A stretch of DNA of 64,000 bases from CAXBCP01 sp047638395. GTDB lineage: Bacteria > Pseudomonadota > Alphaproteobacteria > MPNO01 > UBA830. The notes below the pieces were generated by a model. It did not search any database. It was not told the DNA's origin and saw only the letters and a program-made list of their open reading frames with translations. Within the stretch, counting starts at the first letter, position 1. The number at the start of each line of letters is the position of its first letter. Positions 49,952-58,396 of this stretch are shown here, one piece after another. Location: the NCBI GenBank assembly GCA_047638395.1, contig JBLIMV010000026.1:12599-76598 (forward strand), read 5' to 3'. The translations under genes and the position numbers were made by a program.

Positions 49952-51547
49952 TTAGCCCATTCTCGCGCGCGCCACAGATACCGAAAACGACGTGCCGTGC
50001 CCCGCCCCCTGCCCGGTCTCCGTGCGGGCATCGACGGCGAGTCCGTGTGCGCGGGCAAGCTCGTCGACGATCGACAGGCCGAGCCCCGATCCGCTCGATT
50101 TCGCGCCCTTCACGCCTGCGCGCCGGGCCTCTGCCGGAGCGATCCCGGCAAAGCCGTTGCCGTTATCGAGGATCACCAACCTGAGCCGGTCGCCGTGGGG
50201 CCGCACGCCGACCAGGATCCGCGGCGCGCCGGAATGAGCAATGGCATTGGCGATCAGATTCGAGGCGATGCGGGTGAGCACCACGGGCGGTGCATGGAAA
50301 ACCGCCGTGCTCGGCACAAAGCGCAGCGCGATATTTTTTGCCGACGCGTCTGCGGCGAACAGGCGGGTGAGCATGGAAAACAGCAGCGCGGCGGGCACGT
50401 CTTCGGCCAAAATCTCTTCGGGTATGTCGGTGCCGGTCTCAGGGATCAGATCCCCCGTCAGCGCATCGAAGTGATCGAGGATGCGGCCGAAGCGGTCGGC
50501 ATGGACATCGTCGAGATCGGTCTTCAGCGCATCGAGCTCAGCGCGCAGCGCGGCGATGGGCTGGCGGATATCGTGGGCGACGGTGGAGACGCGGCGCGTC
50601 TGCCGCGCGGCGATATCGCGGGCGCGGGCGTAATTTTTTTCCATCGCGAGCAGCGCTTCGGCGGCATCGGCCTGTTTGCGCGCCGCCGTCACCGCGTCTG
50701 CGAGCGCGGCTTCGCGCGCACGGCCAAGATCAAGAACGCTGAGCGCAATCGCCGCCATGGCCGGCACCGCAACGAGGGCGAACAGCCAGCGCAGCCATGC
50801 CGGATCGAACGCCGCCGCACCGGCCGCCGCACCGGCCCCCGCACCGGCCCCCGCACCGGCCCCCGAATTGGCCCCCGAATCGGTCACCGACACGCCATAG
50901 ACCGGAAACAGCACAGCGACGACCACGCACAATACACCCGCCGTCACTGCCGGCAGACGAAAAGGCGCGCCCGCGAAATTGCGCCAGGTGACGGTCGGCA
51001 CGATATGGCTCCACAGCATCGCCGCCAGCAACCCGTTGACGACGGGCACGGCCAGCGCCATGGGCAGAAACCACACCGCAATGGCGAGCCCGAGCGCGAT
51101 CACGGTCAGGGCGTTCAGCGCAGCCCGGAGTGCTTTCATCGAACGTGCGGGCGCAATCGCGCGTTCCGCCGTAAAGAAACCGAGCGCACAACCGGCCAGT
51201 GCCAGCGTCATCGCAGCGCTGCGTTCCAGGCTGTCGACCAGGCCGAGCGGAACAGCGCCCGCCCCCCGGTCCAGCACCCAGACAACCGCCAGCATGACGG
51301 CAAACAGGGCCGCATAATAAAGCCCGATACGGTTTTTAAGCGCCGCATTGAGCAACACGAACACCCCGACGAGCGCTGCCGCAGCGGCGTAAAAGGCGAC
51401 CGCATTCCCCGATACCGGCACCGCGCCGTCTGCTGCCTGTGCGGCGACCGTCGGCAACACCGCCACAATCGGTATGGCGGGCACAAGCGCCAGCGCTTTC
51501 AGCGGGCGGGGCGTGCGCGCGGCGTTTTCGAGGTTCATGCGTTTCAT
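49952..51547 (-). CDS. Membrane sensor histidine kinase
   Basis: About 531 residues. Residues about 15-275 contain seven or more hydrophobic helices without a large periplasmic domain; then a coiled coil, the H-box RRVSTVAHDIRQPIAALRAELDALKTD, the N-box ASNLIANAIAHSG, and G-boxes DNGNGFAG and SGSGLGLSIVDELARAHG. Between the last helices is an Ala/Gly tract (GANSGAGAGAGAGAGAAAGAAA) coded by 12-bp repeats at about 50815-50875. I chose 51547 (MKRMNLENA) or the Met three codons later because an upstream start would overlap the shared palindrome. It should phosphorylate the response regulator next to it. Confidence 0.88.
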   Translation of the reverse strand: MKRMNLENAARTPRPLKALALVPAIPIVAVLPTVAAQAADGAVPVSGNAVAFYAAAAALVGVFVLLNAALKNRIGLYYAALFAVMLAVVWVLDRGAGAVPLGLVDSLERSAAMTLALAGCALGFFTAERAIAPARSMKALRAALNALTVIALGLAIAVWFLPMALAVPVVNGLLAAMLWSHIVPTVTWRNFAGAPFRLPAVTAGVLCVVVAVLFPVYGVSVTDSGANSGAGAGAGAGAGAAAGAAAFDPAWLRWLFALVAVPAMAAIALSVLDLGRAREAALADAVTAARKQADAAEALLAMEKNYARARDIAARQTRRVSTVAHDIRQPIAALRAELDALKTDLDDVHADRFGRILDHFDALTGDLIPETGTDIPEEILAEDVPAALLFSMLTRLFAADASAKNIALRFVPSTAVFHAPPVVLTRIASNLIANAIAHSGAPRILVGVRPHGDRLRLVILDNGNGFAGIAPAEARRAGVKGAKSSGSGLGLSIVDELARAHGLAVDARTETGQGAGHGTSFSVSVARARMG

Positions 51548-51598
51548 CCTGCTGTGCAATCTAGGGGCAAAACGTAGCCGCGCCATCCCCCCGCCGAT

Positions 51599-51616
51599 AT
51601 GGGTAGTGCTACCCAT
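51599..51616. promoter_or_regulatory. Perfect palindrome ATGGGTA-GTGC-TACCCAT between kinase and RD-repeat gene
   Basis: Both 7-bp arms are exact. It lies about 50 bp before the kinase start and 76 bp before the RD-repeat gene, a position suited to control both. The half site equals the NarL consensus TACYYMT, but the arms point the opposite way from NarL 7-2-7 sites. Confidence 0.55.
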
Positions 51617-51691
51617 TCACGCGCTGACCCAATCCGGATAAGTTCCCCTCAATTCATAAACGACCAACGCAGACGTAAAGGACAAGCAGCT

Positions 51692-52540
51692 ATGAGTTTT
51701 CGGGGTAGGGCATCGGCACATAAATCAATCATCGGACGATCAATCATCGGGCGCGCGTTCGCCGCCATCGCGACGGCGGCGCTGCTGAGCATTGCAGCAG
51801 GCGCCATCAGCGCACCGGCCGTCGCACAGATACCGGGCATGCCGGCGATCCCGAAGATCCCGGCCTTCCTGCCCATGGTCGATACCGTACCGGAGGGAGA
51901 CACGCTGCCGATCGACGGGCTGTGGCGCATTTCGGGCATCGGCAAGAAAATCCGCATCGAACGGGGCCGCGCCTATGCGGTCGACACGTGGCTTCACATG
52001 TTCGTCCTGGAGGTCCAGCCCGACATGGTGGTGATGCAGAATTTCGAGCGCACGGGGCCGGGGCGCTATACCGCCGACGATCTGCCGCTGCAGGGCCAGG
52101 CGACCTTCACGCTGACCCGTGACGGCAATCTGCGCGCTGTCGTGCAGAGCATGTTTGGGCCGATTTCCTACACGCTGACCAAACGCCGCGCGGATGACCG
52201 CGACGCGCTCGAAGACGAGATCACGGCGATGACCAGCGGCGGTCGAGATCGCGACCGTGATCGGGACAGGGACAGGAATTCGGACAGAGATCGCGACCGG
52301 GATCGGGATCGGGATCGGGATCGCGACCGGGACCAGGACCGCAGAAGCGACCGGGACACGGACAGAGACCGGGACACGGACAGAGACCGGGACACGGACA
52401 GAGACCGGGATAACGGCCGCGACCGTAACAGTGACCGCGACCGGGCTGACGACAACCGGGCAGATGGCGGCGGCGCGCTCGCCGACTGCAAGAAACTGGG
52501 TGTCGATTCCCGTACCGGCGATGTGGTCTGCAAGGATTAG
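51692..52540 (+). CDS. Secreted protein with an Arg-Asp repeat tail
   Basis: A 282-residue protein: long basic signal region (MSFRGRASAHKSIIGRSIIGR then a hydrophobic stretch, cleavage near AVAQ), a globular segment (IDGLWRISGIGKKIRIERGRAYAVDTWLHMFVLEVQPDMVVMQNFERTGPGRYTADDLPL) and then about 80 residues (181-260) of alternating Arg and Asp with scattered Asn, Ser, Thr, and Gln. The end has two cysteines (DCKKLG, DVVCKD). The globular part recalls a short beta-sandwich of unknown function. The tail is a charged polyampholyte coded by near-repeats of GATCGGGATCGG type. The shared palindrome lies upstream. Exported location inferred. Confidence 0.75.
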   Translation: MSFRGRASAHKSIIGRSIIGRAFAAIATAALLSIAAGAISAPAVAQIPGMPAIPKIPAFLPMVDTVPEGDTLPIDGLWRISGIGKKIRIERGRAYAVDTWLHMFVLEVQPDMVVMQNFERTGPGRYTADDLPLQGQATFTLTRDGNLRAVVQSMFGPISYTLTKRRADDRDALEDEITAMTSGGRDRDRDRDRDRNSDRDRDRDRDRDRDRDRDQDRRSDRDTDRDRDTDRDRDTDRDRDNGRDRNSDRDRADDNRADGGGALADCKKLGVDSRTGDVVCKD

Positions 52541-52658
52541 GCCCCTCCCCCGCAGAATACACCGTTGGATTGCCGTTGCCCGATAGAGTAACCTTCACCC
52601 CCCGACGCGGTGTATCGAAAGCGTCGGGACACGGGGTATTTCTTCAGGGGTAGGACCT

Positions 52659-53309
52659 ATGAAATTCGATCCGGGAAGTTTCTATCTGGGGGTGGTCGAC
52701 TTTTTCTCGATCATGCTGCCGGGTGGCGTGCTGGCCTATTTTCTGTCGGGCCCGTATCAGGCCAGCGTGTTCGGCACGCTGTTTCCCGCCATTCCGCCGG
52801 GCGCCGCCGGATGGGTGATCTTCCTGTTCGCCGCCTACCTGCTGGGCCATATCGTGTTCCTGCTAGGCTCCTATCTCGACAACATCTACGATCCGGTCCG
52901 CAGGCTGGTCTGGCCGAAGAAGACGGATTTTGCCTTTCAGCAGGCCGACCGCCTCAAACGTGACCGTCTCGGCGCCGATGCGGCAAAGGCGATCAACACC
53001 TATCAGTGGGCACGCGCGATCCTGACACTGAACCACCCTGCCGGCATGGCGGAGGTGGCGCGGCTGGAGGCGGATTCCAAGTTTTTCCGCAGCCTTGTGA
53101 TCGTCCTCGTTGTCCTGCTGGCGGCAACGCTGGCGAATGACTGGCACCGGACAGGTGCCGTGTTTCCCGTTCTGCTGGGGGTATTTGCCGTGTTGTCCTA
53201 TTGGCGCTACACCGAGCGCCGCTACAAAAGCACCGAACAGGCCTATCGCTACATGATCGTGCTGGCGAGCGAAGACCAACGCGACCCCGAGACCCGTAAA
53301 AACACTTAG
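52659..53309 (+). CDS. Hypothetical inner-membrane protein
   Basis: A 216-residue protein with four predicted helices: FSIMLPGGVLAYFLSG, AAGWVIFLFAAYLLGHIVFLLGSYL, SLVIVLVVLLAATLAND and VFPVLLGVFAVLSYWRY. Between pairs two and three is a hydrophilic domain of about 75 residues with Asp/Lys/Arg-rich helices (PKKTDFAFQQADRLKRDRLG). No family recognised. Gap of 17 bp to the NUDIX gene suggests co-transcription. Confidence 0.65.
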   Translation: MKFDPGSFYLGVVDFFSIMLPGGVLAYFLSGPYQASVFGTLFPAIPPGAAGWVIFLFAAYLLGHIVFLLGSYLDNIYDPVRRLVWPKKTDFAFQQADRLKRDRLGADAAKAINTYQWARAILTLNHPAGMAEVARLEADSKFFRSLVIVLVVLLAATLANDWHRTGAVFPVLLGVFAVLSYWRYTERRYKSTEQAYRYMIVLASEDQRDPETRKNT

Positions 53310-53326
53310 TAGTACCGAATAGTAAC

Positions 53327-53758
53327 ATGCCAGACACCATCACCCATGCGGGCGGCGCCATCTTCCGGCAACGCGGCACAACCATCGAATATCTGCTGGT
53401 CGCGGCGACAGGAAACACCGGCGACTGGGTTTTGCCCAAGGGTCATATCGATGCGGGCGAAGACCCCGCTATAGCAGCCCTGCGCGAAGTGGCCGAAGAA
53501 GCCGGCATAGCCGCGCGGGTTCTCGGTCCGGTACCGGGGCGGCTCCGCTTTCCCGCCGTTCACGACGGCAAGGCGGAGGTGGTAGAGGCTATTTTCTACC
53601 TGATGGAATATACCGGCGAAGCCGATTCCCAATCCGAGAACCGGAGTCTGCGCTGGCTGTCGCTGGACGATGCGCTGGCCACGCTCACCTTCGCCGAGAG
53701 CCGCGAAGTTCTCTCCCGCGCAGAGGAACTCCGCCTGCTGTCGGACCAGGCCCGCTAA
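53327..53758 (+). CDS. NUDIX hydrolase
   Basis: A 143-residue protein with the Nudix box GHIDAGEDPAIAALREVAEEAGI (GX5EX7REUXEEXGU, residues about 42-64). The N-terminal AGGAIFRQRG and WVLPKG resemble diadenosine-polyphosphate or (di)nucleoside-polyphosphate hydrolases. It removes nucleotide diphosphate-linked damage or signal molecules; substrate unknown. It starts 17 bp after the membrane-protein gene and ends 91 bp before the acyl-CoA synthetase. Confidence 0.9.
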   Translation: MPDTITHAGGAIFRQRGTTIEYLLVAATGNTGDWVLPKGHIDAGEDPAIAALREVAEEAGIAARVLGPVPGRLRFPAVHDGKAEVVEAIFYLMEYTGEADSQSENRSLRWLSLDDALATLTFAESREVLSRAEELRLLSDQAR

Positions 53759-53849
53759 CGACACCGCCCCGCTAGCGCCGCCATCAAGACTCCCCCCGGC
53801 GGGTGCGCTAGACTTCCGCGCATCACGACTGTTGATACGCGGAGCACGC

Positions 53850-55421
53850 ATGACCCCGACCGAAACCAATCTCGGATTTTTCAATGCCCAGGCGGCGGCG
53901 GCGCATGGCGCGCGCACCGCCATCATCGATCTTTCGCGCCCCATGCCGTTCAGCATCACCCATGCCGAATTGGACGACCGGATGAACCGCGTCGCCGCGG
54001 CGTTGCAGGCGCGGGGGCTTGCGCGCGGCGACCGGCTGCTGCTGGCGACCGGCAACCGGTTCGAATTTATCGAGGTGTTCTTCGGCGCGATGCGGGCAGG
54101 CATCGTGCCGATCCCGCTCAATCACAAGCTCGGCGCAGACACGATCCGCTTCGTGATAGCGGATGCCGATGCCCGGGGCGCCGTCATTTCCCCCGAATGC
54201 CACCCGGAAATCGAGGCGTTGGTCGATGAAGCGGGACTGACCCCGAAAATTTCGACGGGAACAGACGCGCCGGATTGGGAAGCCTATGAAGACGTGCTGG
54301 CCGCCGCCGATCCCGGCGCGATCGTCTCCCCGGATATTGCCCCGCGCGAGGTCGCCTTTCTGCCCTATACGTCGGGCTCGACCGGGGTGCCGAAGGGCGT
54401 CCTGCTGCCCCATGACGGCATGCTGTGGGCGATCCGCGCGGCGCAGCATTACTGGCCGCTGGTGCCGGATGACCGCGCCCTGATCGCCGGGCCGCTATTC
54501 CACAAGAACGCCATGCGGGTCTCGGTCAAACCGATGCTGCGCATCGGCGCATCGGTCGTGATCCTGCCGCAGTTCGAACCGAAGATGTTTTTAGGCGCCC
54601 TTGCCGACTATGACTGCACCCATTCGGGCGGCGTGCCGGCGATGTACCGCATGGCGCTGGCCGAGGAAGACCTGCTGGCGTCGCTTACCTTCCCCAAACT
54701 AAAATGCCTGGAGATGGGCTCCGCCGTTGTCGGCGCCGACCTGATCGCCGCGGTCGAGACCGCGTTCGACACCCCGGTGATCGAAGCCTACGGACTGACC
54801 GAGGGCGGCGGGCCGTTGCGTGAGCCGCCCCAAAACGAGGGCGCCCCCAGCCATGGCCCCGTCCCGCGCGGCAGTTGCGGCATCATCGCGCCCGAGGTCG
54901 AGGTAAAGCTGATCGACGCCGATGGCGCAGAAAACCCGTCCGAGGGCGAACTCTGGGTCCGCTCGCCCGCGGTGCTGACCGGCTATAACAACCGGCCGGA
55001 ACTGACCGCAGAGCGCATCGTCGACGGCTTCCTGCGCACCGGCGACATATTCCGCTGTGACGAAGACGGGCATTTTTTCTTTATGGGCCGCACCGACGAT
55101 CAGTTTTCCTGCGGCGGCGAGAACATCAACCCGAAAGAGGTCGAACTGCTGCTGGTCCAGCACCCGGACGTGGTCGACGCGGTGGTCGCCCCCATCCCGC
55201 ATGACGTCAAAGGCCTGGCACCGGCCGCACTGATCACGGTCCGCGGCACACCTGCGCCGGACGAAGACGCGGTCAAACAGTTCACGCTGGATCACGGCCC
55301 GGCTTATGCCCATCCACGCCGCGTGTTCGTGGTTGACCAGATGCCGTTCAACGGTGCGGGAAAAATCGACCGCGCGCTGGCGAAAGCCGAAATGCTGTCA
55401 CGGATCGCCGCTTCAGATTAG
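53850..55421 (+). CDS. Class I adenylate-forming acyl-CoA synthetase
   Basis: A 523-residue AMP-binding enzyme. The P-loop-like motif is PYTSGSTGVPKGVLL (about residue 170), followed by VIEAYGLTEGGG (about 310), the hinge-type LRTGDIFRCDEDGHFFFMGRTDDQFSCGGENINPKEVE and the catalytic Lys near NGAGKIDRALAKAEM. It activates a carboxylic acid as acyl-AMP and transfers it to CoA. The ENINPKEVE substrate and GGGENI pattern fit aryl or medium-chain acids. It could act in the window's aromatic catabolism, but it is far from those genes. Start chosen at the first Met with a normal family N-terminus. Confidence 0.88.
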   Translation: MTPTETNLGFFNAQAAAAHGARTAIIDLSRPMPFSITHAELDDRMNRVAAALQARGLARGDRLLLATGNRFEFIEVFFGAMRAGIVPIPLNHKLGADTIRFVIADADARGAVISPECHPEIEALVDEAGLTPKISTGTDAPDWEAYEDVLAAADPGAIVSPDIAPREVAFLPYTSGSTGVPKGVLLPHDGMLWAIRAAQHYWPLVPDDRALIAGPLFHKNAMRVSVKPMLRIGASVVILPQFEPKMFLGALADYDCTHSGGVPAMYRMALAEEDLLASLTFPKLKCLEMGSAVVGADLIAAVETAFDTPVIEAYGLTEGGGPLREPPQNEGAPSHGPVPRGSCGIIAPEVEVKLIDADGAENPSEGELWVRSPAVLTGYNNRPELTAERIVDGFLRTGDIFRCDEDGHFFFMGRTDDQFSCGGENINPKEVELLLVQHPDVVDAVVAPIPHDVKGLAPAALITVRGTPAPDEDAVKQFTLDHGPAYAHPRRVFVVDQMPFNGAGKIDRALAKAEMLSRIAASD

Positions 55422-55720
55422 ACGTGACTGGATATTAAGTACTGACGCAAAAGGGGTAAAATTCTGACCTCTATAAAATACCAGATATCCGGCATTCCAT
55501 TTATTACGGCGAATTTAATCCTTATTGCTGTCGGCATTTTTTAGAAATTTGGCGCCCCCGTAATCCGGGTTTTTCAAAATATTTGATTTAATTTTACCGA
55601 TATTCGGGCGTGCGATTTGCGTCTGTTAGTCCATGAGCGCATGGTCCCGCGCACTCTGCAGCCGGCGAATGTACTGCTGCTCCAAATTCATCAAAATCTT
55701 CAAAAGGCTAATTTAAGTAA
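55422..55720. other. AT-rich intergenic region before a secreted-protein gene
   Basis: About 300 bp of AT-richer sequence (for example AAAATATTTGATTTAATTTT) with no open frame worth calling. It likely holds the promoter of the gene at 55721. I saw no copy of the ATGGGTA-N4-TACCCAT palindrome here and no tRNA. Confidence 0.5.
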
Positions 55721-57202
55721 ATGAGTAAGATTATTTCAATCGCCGCGGCGCTGTGTTTCGCGGTCGCGACAGCAGGCATATCGACAGGTTCGGCGACCGC
55801 CAAAGATATAACCCCTAAATGCGGAGCACTTAAGCAAGTCAAATGCACGACGGCAAAAGCGACCTATAAGGGCAAAGTAACAAAGGCAAAACCGAAAGGC
55901 GCGTTTTTCGATCCGCGCAAGGGCGGAGAGTGGTGGAAATGCCCAAGCAGCTACCCACGGCGAACGGCCTATGCGGTGACCGACAAGCGCGCCTGCGCAA
56001 CGAAATCGCTGTGGCCGGATGAAAAACTGTCCAAGGCGACGTATCTTGGCAAGAGAACCAATCGGAAACCCGCGGGTGCGTTCGTTGATCCGCGGTTAGA
56101 CAAACTGGCCAAAGGTCCCGAATACTGGGCCTGCCCCACGGGCTATGACCGCAATGCAAACGCGGTGACGGACAAGGCTGCCTGCACGGTTCGACCGAAA
56201 AACGTTTGCGATTCCAGCAAGTACATTCCGGTCGGCAGTGTCGGCAAAGAGGTCTGCTATAAAAGAAATGACTGCGGCGAATTGAACGGCCGCCCTTGTC
56301 AGATTGTTGAACGTCTTCCGTCCTGCGACAAAGGCCTGGCAGAAGATTTTGTTGCCCATGAATGCGTCACGGAGAATGTCGCTCGTTGTCTTTTTGCCGT
56401 CCGGGCGATTAGATTCTTCGAAGGGGAATCCGGCAACAAGAATAAAAAGGCAGCTGCAGCCGAAAACAAATCCCAGAGCAAAAAAATGCCGGCGTTCGAC
56501 ACAAAACCTGCCGGTAAAAGCAGCCTCGGCAGTCGCGACAAGGCGAAAGTCAACAAATCCGGTGAGGCTTTCCTCAAACAACACAAGCAATTTGCATTGC
56601 AGGTAAAAGCTTCCGCGAATTTGTTGAGCGGAAAGAAAGATGCGCTGAACAAGGCCTTCACCAAAGACAGCTTCTGCAGTGGCACGCAGGCTCAACGAGA
56701 CCGCGCCTTCCGAAAGGTGATCCCGAAGAAGCTTTCCATCGATCTCAAAAAGAAGGCTCGCCGGATGGATGGCCTTTTTATCAAGAGCGCACATGCAGCC
56801 AATAAAGAGCGTTTCTTTATAAGCTATGACATCGTGCACGCAGCAGGTGCCGGAATTGGTTACGCTGTGGGACTGCATTACGTTCGGGATGAAGATGGAA
56901 ATAGTGGCGCTTATTTTTCAATGGGCCCGGAGCTCGTTACCAATGTCGGTGCAGATGTCTCGTTCGGGTTGAGCTTCTACCCGAAAGTGACAGATGATTC
57001 TTTTGAAGGCTGGGGGAGCTCCGTCGGGATATCTGCCGGCCCCCCAACAAAAGTCGTTGCAGGCACCGTCGATATCCACTTTTCGGATGAGAATTTCACG
57101 GACGTCGTGGGTTTCGGCTTTCTTGCCGCTGTCGGCGTGGGGATATCACCGGTCGATGTCACCGTCGGATGGTCACATAGCTGGAAACTCGGCGCGTGGT
57201 AG
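55721..57202 (+). CDS. Secreted Cys-containing protein with internal repeat and beta-rich C-terminus
   Basis: A 493-residue protein. Signal peptide to about residue 27 (GSATA-KD). Residues 28-160 contain a twofold repeat: TYKGKVTKAKPKGAFFDPR...EWWKCPSSYPRRTAYAVTDKRAC and TYLGKRTNRKPAGAFVDPR...EYWACPTGYDRNANAVTDKAAC. A Lys-rich helical middle (KNKKAAAAENKSQSKK to KKARRMDGLF) is followed by a Gly-rich beta region, GAGIGYAVGLHYVRDEDG to VGISPVDVTVGWSHSWKLG, that looks like a small membrane or lipid-binding beta fold. The C-terminal style recalls that of the Cys-repeat protein at 46361. No family recognised. A strong terminator follows. Confidence 0.7.
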   Translation: MSKIISIAAALCFAVATAGISTGSATAKDITPKCGALKQVKCTTAKATYKGKVTKAKPKGAFFDPRKGGEWWKCPSSYPRRTAYAVTDKRACATKSLWPDEKLSKATYLGKRTNRKPAGAFVDPRLDKLAKGPEYWACPTGYDRNANAVTDKAACTVRPKNVCDSSKYIPVGSVGKEVCYKRNDCGELNGRPCQIVERLPSCDKGLAEDFVAHECVTENVARCLFAVRAIRFFEGESGNKNKKAAAAENKSQSKKMPAFDTKPAGKSSLGSRDKAKVNKSGEAFLKQHKQFALQVKASANLLSGKKDALNKAFTKDSFCSGTQAQRDRAFRKVIPKKLSIDLKKKARRMDGLFIKSAHAANKERFFISYDIVHAAGAGIGYAVGLHYVRDEDGNSGAYFSMGPELVTNVGADVSFGLSFYPKVTDDSFEGWGSSVGISAGPPTKVVAGTVDIHFSDENFTDVVGFGFLAAVGVGISPVDVTVGWSHSWKLGAW

Positions 57203-57231
57203 TAAAATAGGCGCTGGTTACGTTACAAGCC

Positions 57232-57263
57232 CCCCCGGAGAGGAATACCTTTCCGGGGGTTTT
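57232..57263 (+). terminator. Rho-independent terminator of the 55721 gene
   Basis: Stem CCCCCGGA / TCCGGGGG extended by AGG / CCT across a one-base bulge, loop AATA, followed by TTTT. It lies 30 bp after the stop. Confidence 0.85.
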
Positions 57264-57351
57264 GGTGCCTGATTATAGTCGACGGCACTATCATTCCGCC
57301 TTCTGCAAAGCGTGATGGAGCTTTTCTTTCACAAGACGCAGCTAATTGACG

Positions 57352-57380
57352 CGGCGGTCCTTCGGGGCCGCCGTTTTCTT
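57352..57380. terminator. Second intrinsic terminator with UUCG loop
   Basis: A 9-bp stem CGGCGGTCC / GGGCCGCCG with one G-T pair around TTCG, followed by TTTTCTT. It reads in the plus direction and may back up the one at 57232, or end a small unannotated transcript from 57264-57350. Confidence 0.75.
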
Positions 57381-57406
57381 ATGCGGACTGTCTGCTCTGG
57401 GCGCGC

Positions 57407-58384
57407 CTAAGGCACCATGACGATCTTGCCGAAGAACCCGCGCTGTTCCATCAGGGTTTCGGCCTCGCCGAGCTTTTCCAGCGGGAACGTGTGGCTGACG
57501 ACGGGCGCAATATCGCCGCTGGCGGCATAGGCGACGGATTGGGCGACGTCTTCCTGCGAATAGGAATTCGAGCCCAGGATATCAAGCTCGCGCACCCACA
57601 GAAATCGTAAGTCGGTCTGCGGGTCGTGACCTGCCGTGGCACCACAGGTCAGTACCCGCCCACCGGGGCGTGCCGCGCGGAACGACGGCACCCAGGTATC
57701 GCCGCCGGTGAAATTGACGATGACGTCGCAGCCCTTTTTGCCGGAAATCTGCCACGCGGCGCGGCTGAAATCCTCTTCGGCGTAGTTGATTACGTGATCG
57801 GCGCCAAGCTTGAGCAACTGGTCGCACTTATCCTGGCTCCCTGCGGCGGCGATCACGGTAGCGCCCGCCATTTTACCGAACTGCAAACTGGCCAGCCCGA
57901 CGCCGCCGCTGGCGCCCAGCACCAGCATGATCTCCCCCGCTGTCACGCGGCCGCGCTCGAACAGCATGCGGTGCGCGGTCCCGTAATTGATCGGGATCGC
58001 GGCGGCGGTTTCCATCGTCACGTTATCCGGCAACGCGACCAGATTGATCGCAGGCACGCAGATCAGCTCGGCCAGCCCGCCGACCAGCTCTTCGCCGATC
58101 ATGCCGTGATCGGTCTGCGGGTTCATGGTCACACGGTCACCGACGGACCAGCCGGTCACGCCGTCCCCCAGACTGTCGATGGTGCCCGCGATATCGCCAC
58201 CGGAGATAAACGGCATCGGCACCGGAAAGCCCGGCATGCCGCGGCGCACGAATATATCGAGATGGTTGAGACCGCAGGCCTCGACGCGGACCCGGACCTC
58301 GCCTGCCACCGGTTCCGGGTCGTCCCAGTCCCGGTAGACGATATTTTCGACGCCGCCCTGCTGTTCGATAACCGCCGCTTTCAT
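57407..58384 (-). CDS. Zinc-independent MDR oxidoreductase (NADPH:quinone reductase-like)
   Basis: A 325-residue medium-chain dehydrogenase/reductase: VEACGLNHLDIFVRRGMPGFPVPMPFISGGDIAGTI, GDRVTMNPQ, the Rossmann motif VLVLGASGGVGLASLQFGKMAGATVIAAAG (about residue 150) and NFTGGDTW. The catalytic zinc Cys/His set of alcohol dehydrogenases is not complete. Likely reduces quinones or enones with NADPH. It follows the M20-type gene by 12 bp and shares its direction. Confidence 0.85.
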   Translation of the reverse strand: MKAAVIEQQGGVENIVYRDWDDPEPVAGEVRVRVEACGLNHLDIFVRRGMPGFPVPMPFISGGDIAGTIDSLGDGVTGWSVGDRVTMNPQTDHGMIGEELVGGLAELICVPAINLVALPDNVTMETAAAIPINYGTAHRMLFERGRVTAGEIMLVLGASGGVGLASLQFGKMAGATVIAAAGSQDKCDQLLKLGADHVINYAEEDFSRAAWQISGKKGCDVIVNFTGGDTWVPSFRAARPGGRVLTCGATAGHDPQTDLRFLWVRELDILGSNSYSQEDVAQSVAYAASGDIAPVVSHTFPLEKLGEAETLMEQRGFFGKIVMVP

Positions 58385-58396
58385 CGCATTCTCCTG

